A stretch of DNA of 40,906 bases from Romeriopsis navalis LEGE 11480 (GTDB lineage: Bacteria > Cyanobacteriota > Cyanobacteriia > Leptolyngbyales > Leptolyngbyaceae): positions 1 to 40,906 of the forward strand of contig NZ_JADEXQ010000058.1 of NCBI RefSeq assembly GCF_015207035.1, written 5' to 3'. The translations under genes and the position numbers were made by a program. This document shows, one piece after another, positions 16,723 to 24,204 of this stretch. The notes under the pieces were generated by a model, which did not search any database, was not told where the DNA came from, and saw only the letters and a list, made by a program, of their open reading frames with translations. Every line of letters begins with the position of its first letter. Within the stretch, counting starts at the first letter, position 1.

Positions 16723-17367
16723 TGTAAGAGCTGGAAGGTCCGATTGAGAGTGGCTAAAGGTAGATGTATTCCCATGCCTGTAGGACGAAGGTTCCAAATA
16801 GTCAGTGCGTAGTCAGAGAGAAGTGCTTGATTTCGTCGCTGAATTAACGAATTGCTGTGCCTAGATGCAGAAGCGAGATCGGATCGATGTTGCTTGTTCC
16901 CTTGGTTTGACGTGTTACTTAACTAATCTGACGGCAGACAAATGGAATTCCCAAGCGTCAGACTACGCAAATTGCATATTGAGTATCGGTAAAGCAAACT
17001 GGTGAAAATCGGTTTGAATATGAAGGCTAGGTCATGATCGACATTTATGCTCAGATGTCAGCCTGCTAATGATTTCTGAAATAGCTTAATAGCCGCAGAT
17101 CTAGTGAGTCTTTTTGTGGGTCTATGTCTGGGTGAATAGTGCTGATTGAAATCAGTAAGTTGATTGTTGATTCAATTAGTATTGGATATCGGTATCGCGT
17201 TTATTGCCGGGATTGATGACATTTGCTGTCTGAAATTGAATTGCTGTAATTGATTTAGCTAAAAGAATAATTCCACGATCGCCATTTGCGTTAAGTTGAA
17301 GGTGAGATGTCACATCGTCTGATTTCGGCTAAATCATCAACTCCGATCGTGGGAGCCTCACCACCCG
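16723..17367. other. Divergent intergenic region
   Basis: These 645 bases separate the minus-strand metalloprotease block from the plus-strand block. They contain the conserved element at 16945-16977 and must hold promoters for both paralogue 3 and the oxidoreductase. A GGGAG at 17351-17355, 12 bases before the ATG at 17368, is a possible ribosome site. No gene was recognised. Confidence 0.5.
16945..16977 (-). promoter_or_regulatory. Conserved upstream element of metalloprotease 3
   Basis: This is the partner of the block at 14784-14816, with 27 of 33 bases identical by eye, including GAATTCCCAA and ACGCAAATT. It lies 223-255 bases upstream of the chosen start at 16722. The sequence around it is much less similar between the two copies, which suggests selection on the block itself. 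Confidence 0.5.
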
Positions 17368-18351
17368 ATGGAAACTTTTCAAGCCTTAATACTAAATAAT
17401 CCCGATGAGCTGTTCGCTGCAGAGCTACAATCGCTGCCGATCACGGCTTTACCGGAGGGTGAAGTGTTAGTGCAGGTTGGTTATTCTAGCCTGAACTATA
17501 AAGATGCCCTCGCCGTAACAAATATGGCGCTAGTGGTGCGCCAGTTTCCGATCGTGCCGGGGATTGATCTTGCCGGTGTTGTTCAGGAATCGCACGATGA
17601 GCGATTCAAGCCAGGCGATCGGGTATTTGCAACTGGCTGGGGACTGGGTGAAAAATACTGGGGTGGTTTTGCACAATATGCTCGCCTCAAAGCGGATTGG
17701 CTGATGCCGTTGCCAGATGGTTTGGACGAACAGCAAACGATGCAAATTGGCACCGCTGGGTTTACCGCAATGCTCTGTGTGATGGCGTTAGAAAAACAGG
17801 GCGTGACACCAGCATCGGGCGAAATTTTGGTCACGGGTGCGACGGGTGGTGTGGGTAGCTATGCGATCGTCCTTCTGGCAAAGCTGGGTTATCAAGTCGT
17901 GGCGGCAACTGGACGTGCGGCGCAGTTGGGTGATTATTTAAAATCGCTGGGGGCAGTCCGGATAATCACGCGGCTGGAACCGACTAAACGCCCCTTAGCG
18001 CAGCCGGAATGGGCCGGGGCGATCGATTGTGTGGGGAGTCAAACGTTGGCTACGGTCTTGAGCCAAATACACTACGGTGGCAGTGTCGCAACTTGTGGCT
18101 TAGCGGGTGGTGGCGATTTGTCAACGAGTGTTTATCCGTTTATTTTGCGGGGCGTAAATCTCTTGGGGATTGATTCGGTTATGCAGCCGTTGAGTCAGCG
18201 GGAGTTAGCCTGGTCCCGGCTCGCGGCACTGATGACGGACGATCGTTGGCAAGTGATGCAATCGCGCGTGGTGCGCCTGGATCAAGTCCTGGAGATCTCT
18301 CCACAGTTGCTCGCCGGGACGAGTCATGGACGTACAGTTGTCGCCTGCTAA
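17368..18351 (+). CDS. YhdH/AcuI-family NADPH-dependent oxidoreductase (MDR superfamily)
   Basis: The 327-residue zinc-independent medium-chain reductase has an N-terminal GroES-like fold (about 1-120: SSLNYKDALAV, VPGIDLAGVV, GDRVFATGWGLGEKYWGGFAQYA). A Rossmann fold follows, with the dinucleotide-binding VTGATGGVGSYA near 154-165. The segments MQIGTAGFTAMLCV and a C-terminal LLGIDSV are typical of the YhdH/YhfP and AcuI (acrylyl-CoA reductase) group. Family members reduce alpha,beta-unsaturated acyl-CoA or quinone-like substrates with NADPH, and the exact substrate here cannot be assigned. Length and motifs look complete. It stands alone between divergent proteases and the acyltransferase genes, 206 bases before the first acyltransferase. 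A functional link to that system is not evident. Confidence 0.93.
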   Translation: METFQALILNNPDELFAAELQSLPITALPEGEVLVQVGYSSLNYKDALAVTNMALVVRQFPIVPGIDLAGVVQESHDERFKPGDRVFATGWGLGEKYWGGFAQYARLKADWLMPLPDGLDEQQTMQIGTAGFTAMLCVMALEKQGVTPASGEILVTGATGGVGSYAIVLLAKLGYQVVAATGRAAQLGDYLKSLGAVRIITRLEPTKRPLAQPEWAGAIDCVGSQTLATVLSQIHYGGSVATCGLAGGGDLSTSVYPFILRGVNLLGIDSVMQPLSQRELAWSRLAALMTDDRWQVMQSRVVRLDQVLEISPQLLAGTSHGRTVVAC

Positions 18352-18514
18352 TGCGACTTGTGCTTAACCGCCGATGCTTGACGCCAATGTAGAATTGCTA
18401 ACTTGCGTAATTTTCCCCTTTCAAGGAATAGGTTCGATCTTCCAAAATAGATTTGCAGGCGCGAGTCAACGAGTTCATATCGATTACGGTCTGGATTCCG
18501 TTGCACAATTGCCC

Positions 18515-18523
18515 GATACGCTT
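18515..18523 (+). promoter_or_regulatory. GATACGCTT box upstream of acyltransferase 1
   Basis: The 9-base GATACGCTT begins 43 bases before the ATG. Identical or near-identical boxes precede the other two acyltransferase genes by 36 and 39 bases. It could be a shared -10 region (GATACG), but no consistent -35 at normal spacing was found. Confidence 0.35.
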
Positions 18524-18557
18524 CAATCCTGACGACTATCGCACGTAAAACAAAATT

Positions 18558-19088
18558 ATGGTGACTCAAGGCCTAGGCACATTACCCCGCGAATCCGCGA
18601 CTGATATTCCCAATAATGCTGTCCAAATCGAACGCCCACAGCCGAATGAACGTGAGCTAATGCAGCAGCGGATGCAATTGATTGGGGGGATTATCCAGTT
18701 AATGATCCATTCGCCTTTGCATCGGCAATATACGATCGAGGAACTCGAACGACGGTTCATGCCCTGCTTGCTGCATAATCAGTTCCGCTACTACGAGATT
18801 GATGGTTCGCCGATCGGCTTTGTCAACTGGGCTTGGATCGATGATGCAATTGAGCCGAAATATCAAACCGGTAAATATGAGCTGGCATTAGATGAATGGC
18901 AGGGTGGCTCAAATCTCTGGTTCCCCGAAATGATTGCGCCCTTTGGTCACACGCGCCACATCATTCAAGACTTGCGTAGTCTCCGCAATAGCCTCTTTCC
19001 TGGGGCAAAGTTAGCAAAGTCTATCCGACTATCCCCAGTGGGCAAGCTACGGATGGGCAAGTACCGTGATCATCCATCAGCATCATAA
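18558..19088 (+). CDS. HlyC-like toxin-activating lysine acyltransferase 1 (lone copy)
   Basis: The 176-residue protein matches the HlyC/CyaC family, which transfers a fatty acyl group from acyl-ACP to an internal lysine of an RTX protein. The family pattern is SPLHR (catalytic His = H55), then GSPIGFVNWAW, EW..G..LWF, and APFGH. The residue aligned with HlyC Asp92 (from memory of HlyC, WFIDWIAPFG) is Glu here (E124 in WFPEMIAPFG). An N-terminal extension of about 30 residues precedes the core. Unlike the other two copies it has no RTX gene next to it: a strong terminator follows at 19129-19168. Its C-terminus also differs (NSLFPGAKLAKSIRLSPVGKLRMGKYRDHPSAS). It may activate one or both downstream RTX proteins, or one elsewhere in the genome. 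Confidence 0.9.
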   Translation: MVTQGLGTLPRESATDIPNNAVQIERPQPNERELMQQRMQLIGGIIQLMIHSPLHRQYTIEELERRFMPCLLHNQFRYYEIDGSPIGFVNWAWIDDAIEPKYQTGKYELALDEWQGGSNLWFPEMIAPFGHTRHIIQDLRSLRNSLFPGAKLAKSIRLSPVGKLRMGKYRDHPSAS

Positions 19089-19128
19089 CTAAGTTTTCAG
19101 TATTCGTCATTTCAATTCAGTTAGATTC

Positions 19129-19168
19129 ATCGGTATCGTGAGCGCATTGCCACGATGCCGATTTTTTT
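19129..19168 (+). terminator. Intrinsic terminator of acyltransferase 1
   Basis: The arms ATCGGTATCGTG (19129-19140) and CACGATGCCGAT (19151-19162) pair over 12 positions with one G-T pair around a 10-base loop, followed by a run of T to 19168. This is a classical rho-independent structure and separates the lone acyltransferase from the downstream cassette. Confidence 0.9.
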
Positions 19169-19342
19169 GGTGTGAGCGCGGGTCTGAGCGATCGCTAATT
19201 TTAGCAACGCAACGATTGTTCTATGAATAATCAGGACACATTATCGTCGCTCATCCGCATTCTCCCGGAGTCAGGCTCAAAATCCTAACAGGAAGGTGAA
19301 TGGCCGATTTCTGCCGTAAGATAATCTGTAAAATAACGGACA

Positions 19343-19371
19343 TCTTAAGTAGTTTTTGAAACCACTTAAGA
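19343..19371. repeat. 8-bp inverted repeat upstream of acyltransferase 2
   Basis: TCTTAAGT (19343-19350) and ACTTAAGA (19364-19371) are exact complements around 13 bases. The repeat lies about 207 bases before the acyltransferase 2 start. It could be a regulator site or a second transcript end. No clean T-run follows directly. Confidence 0.4.
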
Positions 19372-19541
19372 CGGAATTTTACAAAATAGAATTGAGCTTG
19401 ACATAGACTTTTTGTTGCGGCATTTCAAATTCCGTGTCTCTTCTCTTAGAACTATCCGGATAGATTTTCCATAATTAATTTGCAAGCGTAATTTAGCTGT
19501 TTCCCGTAAGTTTCAGTTGGTATGACGTTTGCATATCGCTT

Positions 19542-19550
19542 GATACGCTT
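19542..19550 (+). promoter_or_regulatory. GATACGCTT box upstream of acyltransferase 2
   Basis: The 9 bases are identical to the box before acyltransferase 1. The box begins 36 bases before the ATG and is preceded by TT, giving TTGATACG. A TTGGTA at 19517-19522 could serve as a -35 with 19-base spacing, which is long. Confidence 0.4.
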
Positions 19551-19577
19551 ATCCTCTCATTCCCTTCTACTCTTTCC

Positions 19578-20087
19578 ATGCTCACTCCAGAATCAACTAC
19601 AGCAACCGTATCCGCATCCATCTCCGATAATTTCGCGGCTGAAGTCCTGCAAGAGCGTCCGCTCCCGAACGAACAAGAGATTATGCAATCCCGGCTGCAA
19701 ATGCTGGGTTCGATCATGCATTTGATGATGCATTCGCCATTACATCGGATATATACGGCGAATGATATCGAAGAGCGATTTATACCGGGCTTATTGCATG
19801 ATCAGTTTCGGTATTACGAAATTGGGGGGTCTCCAGTTGGTTTTGTAAACTGGGCCTGGATCGATGATGCGGTTGAGCAGAAATATCAGACGGGGCGATA
19901 TGAGTTGACTCTGGATGAGTGGAAAGGTGGTTCAAATCTGTGGTTCCCTGAATTTATTGCGCCCTTCGGCCATACTCGCCACATGATTAAAGACTTACGC
20001 GCCATCTTGCCAAAAGGCACTCCAGCAAAGGCTTTGAAGATTTCACCTGAAGGTGAGCTACTGGACATAAGTAAGTATCGCGTTTAA
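19578..20087 (+). CDS. HlyC-like lysine acyltransferase 2 (RTX1 cassette)
   Basis: The 169-residue protein has the same architecture as its neighbours: a variable N-terminus, a conserved ERPLPNEQEIMQ lead-in, catalytic-type His H56 in HSPLHR, then GSPVGFVNWAW, DEWKGGSNLWFPE and IAPFGHTRH. The residue corresponding to HlyC Asp92 is E125. The C-terminus KGTPAKALKISPEGEL is almost identical to acyltransferase 3. The gene is 136 bases before RTX1 on the same strand, with a hairpin between them, and probably acylates RTX1 in the cytoplasm before export. The ATG at 19578 is preceded by a pyrimidine-rich leader without a Shine-Dalgarno match. The family assignment is confident, while the acyl donor and target lysine are inferred. 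Confidence 0.92.
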   Translation: MLTPESTTATVSASISDNFAAEVLQERPLPNEQEIMQSRLQMLGSIMHLMMHSPLHRIYTANDIEERFIPGLLHDQFRYYEIGGSPVGFVNWAWIDDAVEQKYQTGRYELTLDEWKGGSNLWFPEFIAPFGHTRHMIKDLRAILPKGTPAKALKISPEGELLDISKYRV

Positions 20088-20099
20088 TTTTTCACATTC

Positions 20100-20130
20100 C
20101 ATATGTCGTAAGTGCTTACGTTTGCATATG
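20100..20130 (+). repeat. Nested hairpin between acyltransferase 2 and RTX1
   Basis: An inner stem CGTAAG/CTTACG (20107-20112, 20115-20120) sits inside outer arms CATATG/CATATG (20100-20105, 20125-20130), followed by T-rich TTTCTTATT. It could act as a partial terminator or mRNA processing site setting the activator-to-RTX ratio. That role is inference. Confidence 0.5.
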
Positions 20131-20213
20131 TTTCTTATTCGGATTGTTACGTTTAATCGCTAGAGCAATTTGATTGTTTTTAATTAGCGTTCTCTGTTGT
20201 TTTATTGTCTTTC

Positions 20214-20218
20214 GAGGT
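20214..20218 (+). promoter_or_regulatory. Ribosome-binding site that fixes the GTG start of RTX1
   Basis: GAGGT lies 5 bases before the GTG at 20224. RTX2 has the identical GAGGT-N5-GTG arrangement, and both proteins then read GK.K, so the upstream in-frame ATG at 20197 is unlikely to be the start. Confidence 0.75.
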
Positions 20219-20223
20219 TTTCT

Positions 20224-23200
20224 GTGGGTAAGGCTAAAAGTTTTTTCCGTGATATCAACAACTACTTCAACCCGTTCTATAAAAATGGTGGTAGTGGCAA
20301 CGATAATTTCTCAATCTACGGTGCGGGTGCGGCCTATGGTAATGGCGGCAATGACACGCTGAAAGCCTATGCGCTCTATGTCAAGTTGAGCGGTGGTTCT
20401 GGCCACGACACGATTAAGGCCTATTCTGGGCGTGGTGACTTATACGGCGGTTCTGGTAACGACTATATTGAAGCCTGGGGCGTCTCTAATAAGATTCGCG
20501 GCGACTCAGGCAATGATACGATTCGGGCTCATGCCGCCCACAATAATATCGATGGTGGTAGTGGTAACGATAATATTCGTGCTTATGGTGGTTACAACTA
20601 TGTCCGGGGTGGTTCGGACCACGATTCTATTACGGCTTATGGTGGTGCCAACCGAATCTATGGTGATTCCGGCAATGATTATATTCATGCTGCTGCTGCT
20701 GGTAACTGGCTTTACGGCGGATCAGGCAATGATACAATTGAGGCGTATGGCGGCTATAACGATGTCCGCGGTGATGATGGAAATGACAACCTTAAAGCCT
20801 ACGGTGCTGGCAACCAGGTCCATGGTGGAAATGGTAATGACACAATCGAAGCAGCAGCGGCTGGCAATTTCCTCTATGGCGGATCGGGTGACAATACCAT
20901 TACTGCCTATGGTGGTGCCAACGTAATCACTTCCGGGTCAGGGTCTGATAGAATTCGGGCCTATGGCGGAGCAAACATCATTAATTCGGGGGATGCGACA
21001 AAGGTCATAACTACTGCAGGATCTTTTAGTGGTGGTAGTCAAGCAAAATTCCGGATTTGGATACCGGGAACCACGACGACAACGGTTGGCAGCGACAATA
21101 TCGAGGCTGCGGGCGGAGCCAATAAGATCACAAGTGGTAAGGGTAATGATGTAATTCGGGCCTATGGTGGTGCGAATATCATTAATTCCGGATCGGGCAA
21201 CGATAATATTCATGCTGCAGGCGGTGCGAATATTATTGATTCCAGCTCAGGCAGCGATGTGATTGAAGCGTTAGGCGGGGCCAATAAAATTACTTCCAGT
21301 TCCGGTAATAATCGGATTGTTGCTGGCGGCTTAGCCAATATCATTACAACCGGTTCGGGCGCTGATAGAATCACAGCACTCGGTGGTGCTAACATCATCA
21401 ACTCTGGCTCTGGCAATGACACGATCAACGCCGCCGGTGGCCTCAACGTTGTAACTAGCGGTGCTGGCAACGACAACATTGAGGCCGCCGGCGGCCTCAA
21501 TGTTGTTATTTCCGGTAGCGGCAACGATAAAATTATTGGGGTCGGTCTGGCGAACTTCTTCGTTGATACCAGCGGCAACGATAAAATGTATGGCCTGGCG
21601 GGCGGCAATGTCTTTGTCGATACAGGTAATGGCAACGATGAAATGTATGCTGCTGGCGGCTTGAATGTGCTGACCAAAGTTGGCAATGGCAACACCCGGA
21701 TGGTGGGTGCTGGAGGCTTTAATGTCCTTACCAAGGTGGGCAATGGGAATGATCTATTGATTGCTTTGGGTAAAGGCAACCTCGTCACTAAAGTGGGTGA
21801 CGGCAGCTCAACGATAATCGCTGCCGGTGTTGCAAATATCCTCACTTCTTGGGGCGATAGCGAAGATACGATCGTCGGTGTTGGTAAGGTGAATGCGATC
21901 ATCGCCGGTGGCGGTGATGACTTCGTTGTTGCCGGTGGTTTAGGCAACATCGTTTTCGGTGATTCCCTCGGCATCAGCCTGAATAACTATGGCGCAGCGG
22001 AAACCCAGAATGCGGGGAAAGATGCGAAGACCAATAAGGCAAATGCTGGCGTGGACTGGAAAAATGCTGGCAACGTTGATCTAACCGGGGCAGCGGCGGG
22101 CAATGACATTATTGTTGGCCTCGGCAAGTTCAATGGTCTCGTTGCAGGCCGAGGTGAGGATATTGTCGTCGTGGGCGGCCTTTACAACTTTGTATTTGGC
22201 GATGACATCTTTGACTTTAATGTGAATGTCCAAATCCCTGACTTTGATGACTTCTTGCCCGACTTCAGTGGCTTTGACTTCGGCGACTTAGACTTCAACT
22301 TGGCTTTGCCAGGGTTTGATTTGAGTGGGATCTCACTCCCCGGTTTGGATTGGTCCGGCTTACTGGATGCCGATTTCTCCGGGTTAATTCCTGACTTGAG
22401 TCTCGACTTCGACTTTGATCTCCCGGATTTCAACTTCGACTTTGGTGACTTTGGCTTTGGGAGCTTTGATATTCCCAACCTCAGCCTGCCGAGCTTTGGC
22501 TTGCCGAGTTTGAACTTGCCCAGCTTTAAGGTGCCAGTGCTTGACCTGGATATTCCGTCTCTGGGAATTCCGTCCTTATCCCTGCCAGAAATCGCGTTGC
22601 CGAGTTTGGCGCTGCCCGATTTCTCCGACTTTAGCTTTAGCTTACCGGGATTTGGTCTGCCAGATGTCTCGCTACCCAGTCTGCCAGGATTGGATTTAGC
22701 CTTCCCTCATATCTCGGGTTTCGACATTGATTTACCGAGCTTCTCCCTGCCAAACTTTGCCGACTTCGCACCGGATCTATCCCGGTTTAGCTACAACTTC
22801 TTCCAGGATTCCGGCGACATCATCGTCGCAGCCGGTAAGCTAAATACGGTCAATGGTGGCATTGGCGATGACATCATGGTCAGCGCGGGCATGACGAATA
22901 TCCTCTTCGGTGGACTCGGCAATGACCTCGTCATCGGTGCTGGTAAGAATAACGTGGCCTTAGGCGATGCCGGTGACGACCTGATGCTGATTGGGGGTAA
23001 GACCAACATCAGCTTTGGCGGCAGTGGCGATGACACGATCGTCACTGCCGGTAAGACCAACGTCAGCTTCGGTGGCTCCGGTAAAGACATCTTGGTCGCC
23101 TTGGGCAAATCCAACTATGTCTTGGGTCAGGATGGCGATGATATTCTCCTCAGCCTGGGCGAAAGCAACAAGGTGCTAGGTGGTGCGGGTGACGACATGA

Positions 23201-24129
23201 TCCTCGCCGGTGGCAAATCGAATTTCGTCTTTGGTGGTAGTGGTGACGATATTATTCTCGGCATTGGCCAAAGCAATACGATCATCGATGACCAGGGTGA
23301 TGACTGGCTCCTGGCCGCAGGTAAAAACAACAAGTTCCTTGACCTGCGAGGCGATGATGTTGTCGTTTCCCTGGGTGAAACAAATCAGATTTACACCTTC
23401 GCCGGTAACGATATTATCTTCGCGGCAGGTAAGCAAAACAAAATCGATTCCGGTAGTGGCGATGATATTGTCGTTGCCATTGGTCAGAGCAACAACATCA
23501 AAGCCGGTGACGGTAGCGACCTGATTCTCGCGGGTGGTAAGTCCAACACGATCGATGCAGGCGATGGCTACAATGTGATTCTCAGCTACGGTCAGAGCAA
23601 CACCATCAAAGGCGGTAACGAGAAAAACTTCTTCCTCGGTGGTGGCTCCGGCAACACGATCCAAGGCGGTAGCGGCAAGAACATCTTTATGATGGCAGCC
23701 ACGAACGACTTCATCGGTGGTGCGGCGGCTGATACCTTCGTCTTTGACACCTTAGACGGCAGTGACCTGTTCAATGATACGCCGACTTCTGGCATCATCA
23801 ATATCACTAACGTCGGTGATGATGCAACGATCGACAAGCTGCTCTTCGGCGAAGGCACTGATATCAATACGCTCCGATTCGGCCAGTCTGGCGATCACTT
23901 GAGCATTGATATTCAGGGTTCGGGTTCGCAGATTATCCTGCAGGGTTGGTACACAAGTGCCGTTGATCGCATTGACGAAATTCAGGTTAACCAAGGCGGT
24001 ACATTACTGAAGTCGCGAGTCGATGGTTTGGTCAGTGCTTGGAGTGATTATGATGCAGGCTCGATTGATCTCTTAGGCCTAGGCGGCGCGATCGCAACTG
24101 CTTGGTCTGGCTCTAGCAGCCTCAGCTAA
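20224..24129 (+). CDS. RTX-type double beta-roll protein 1, probable acylated type I secretion substrate
   Basis: The GTG start gives 1301 residues with no signal peptide. Parts in order: a short lead with NNYFNPFYKNGG; beta-roll array 1 (about 20-590) of 18-residue units alternating a canonical GGxGNDxI nonapeptide with a non-canonical AxGGxNxI one, interrupted near 260-290; a lysine-rich insert (595-623); a Phe/Asp-rich stretch and tandem L-P-S-[LF]-x pentapeptides (about 660-858); beta-roll array 2 (860-1155); and a C-terminal domain with DKLLFG, LRFGQSGDHLSIDIQGSGSQ and the GW.TS.VDRIDEIQV block. This last block matches the haemolysin-type calcium-binding-related domain. The Asp-rich repeats bind calcium in known RTX proteins. 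The protein lacks the hydrophobic pore domain of classical HlyA, so it may be a surface or adhesive protein rather than a cytolysin. Its partner is acyltransferase 2. Confidence 0.88.
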   Translation: MGKAKSFFRDINNYFNPFYKNGGSGNDNFSIYGAGAAYGNGGNDTLKAYALYVKLSGGSGHDTIKAYSGRGDLYGGSGNDYIEAWGVSNKIRGDSGNDTIRAHAAHNNIDGGSGNDNIRAYGGYNYVRGGSDHDSITAYGGANRIYGDSGNDYIHAAAAGNWLYGGSGNDTIEAYGGYNDVRGDDGNDNLKAYGAGNQVHGGNGNDTIEAAAAGNFLYGGSGDNTITAYGGANVITSGSGSDRIRAYGGANIINSGDATKVITTAGSFSGGSQAKFRIWIPGTTTTTVGSDNIEAAGGANKITSGKGNDVIRAYGGANIINSGSGNDNIHAAGGANIIDSSSGSDVIEALGGANKITSSSGNNRIVAGGLANIITTGSGADRITALGGANIINSGSGNDTINAAGGLNVVTSGAGNDNIEAAGGLNVVISGSGNDKIIGVGLANFFVDTSGNDKMYGLAGGNVFVDTGNGNDEMYAAGGLNVLTKVGNGNTRMVGAGGFNVLTKVGNGNDLLIALGKGNLVTKVGDGSSTIIAAGVANILTSWGDSEDTIVGVGKVNAIIAGGGDDFVVAGGLGNIVFGDSLGISLNNYGAAETQNAGKDAKTNKANAGVDWKNAGNVDLTGAAAGNDIIVGLGKFNGLVAGRGEDIVVVGGLYNFVFGDDIFDFNVNVQIPDFDDFLPDFSGFDFGDLDFNLALPGFDLSGISLPGLDWSGLLDADFSGLIPDLSLDFDFDLPDFNFDFGDFGFGSFDIPNLSLPSFGLPSLNLPSFKVPVLDLDIPSLGIPSLSLPEIALPSLALPDFSDFSFSLPGFGLPDVSLPSLPGLDLAFPHISGFDIDLPSFSLPNFADFAPDLSRFSYNFFQDSGDIIVAAGKLNTVNGGIGDDIMVSAGMTNILFGGLGNDLVIGAGKNNVALGDAGDDLMLIGGKTNISFGGSGDDTIVTAGKTNVSFGGSGKDILVALGKSNYVLGQDGDDILLSLGESNKVLGGAGDDMILAGGKSNFVFGGSGDDIILGIGQSNTIIDDQGDDWLLAAGKNNKFLDLRGDDVVVSLGETNQIYTFAGNDIIFAAGKQNKIDSGSGDDIVVAIGQSNNIKAGDGSDLILAGGKSNTIDAGDGYNVILSYGQSNTIKGGNEKNFFLGGGSGNTIQGGSGKNIFMMAATNDFIGGAAADTFVFDTLDGSDLFNDTPTSGIINITNVGDDATIDKLLFGEGTDINTLRFGQSGDHLSIDIQGSGSQIILQGWYTSAVDRIDEIQVNQGGTLLKSRVDGLVSAWSDYDAGSIDLLGLGGAIATAWSGSSSLS
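20284..21960 (+). repeat. RTX array 1 of RTX protein 1 (54-base units)
   Basis: The coding repeats have a period of 18 residues (54 bases), roughly 25-30 units. Half of each unit is GGSGNDTI-like and half is A-Y-G-G-x-N-like. An insertion at about 20989-21090, containing KFRIW, breaks the register and is also present in RTX protein 2. The high G and D content creates long open frames on the other strand that are not genes. Confidence 0.8.
22200..22797 (+). other. Phe/Asp-rich and LPSL-pentapeptide spacer in RTX protein 1
   Basis: About 200 residues join the two beta-rolls. The first part is dense in F and D (FDFGDLDFN, LDFDFDLPDFNFDFGDFGFG). The second consists of about ten tandem five-residue units of the form [LIV]-P-[SDEG]-[LFI]-x (for example LPSFGLPSLNLPSF). 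I do not recognise this as a named domain. The same design is present at the same place in RTX protein 2. Confidence 0.75.
22800..23700 (+). repeat. RTX array 2 of RTX protein 1
   Basis: Fifteen units of 18 residues follow the pattern GGxGDDxI.xxGKxN. The Asn of the second nonapeptide is present in all fifteen, and the preceding position is Lys-containing (GKxN) in nine of them. This regular lysine column distinguishes the array from array 1, where the same turn reads GGAN or GGYN. Confidence 0.75.
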
Positions 24130-24166
24130 GTCTTGATTGACATTGAGTGAATGACTGGAGAATATG

Positions 24167-24204
24167 TCGGCATTGAGGATTTATATCTTTGATGCCGATT
24201 TTTT
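24167..24204 (+). terminator. Intrinsic terminator of the RTX1 cassette
   Basis: TCGGCAT (24167-24173) pairs with ATGCCGA (24192-24198), extended inside by AGGAT/ATCTT with a G-T pair, and is followed by six T (24199-24204). It lies 38 bases after the RTX1 stop codon. Confidence 0.85.

Larger units (their letters stand above)
19089..19577. other. Intergenic region between acyltransferases 1 and 2
   Basis: The 489 bases contain the terminator of acyltransferase 1 (19129-19168), a further inverted repeat (19343-19371) and the GATACGCTT box (19542-19550). There is no trace of an RTX gene remnant in frame and no other gene. Confidence 0.55.

Noticed and set aside
16723-16797. Upstream ATG extending metalloprotease 3 by 25 residues
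   Set aside because: The extra residues are not seen in paralogues 1 and 2, which both begin directly with M-[AS]-T-Q-F-N-F-T-Y.
18348-18569. Minus-strand frame of 73 codons between the oxidoreductase and acyltransferase 1
   Set aside because: No recognisable domain; it overlaps the 3' end of one gene and the 5' end of another. Probably chance.
20197-20223. Upstream in-frame ATG extending RTX1 by nine residues
   Set aside because: The RTX2 start and the shared GAGGT-N5-GTG layout support the GTG at 20224.
21210-21974. Long minus-strand open frame of 254 codons inside RTX1, and similar ones in both RTX genes
   Set aside because: It is the complement of the Gly/Asn/Asp repeat and gives only low-complexity Pro/Leu/Ser sequence. 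The plus-strand frame has clear domains.
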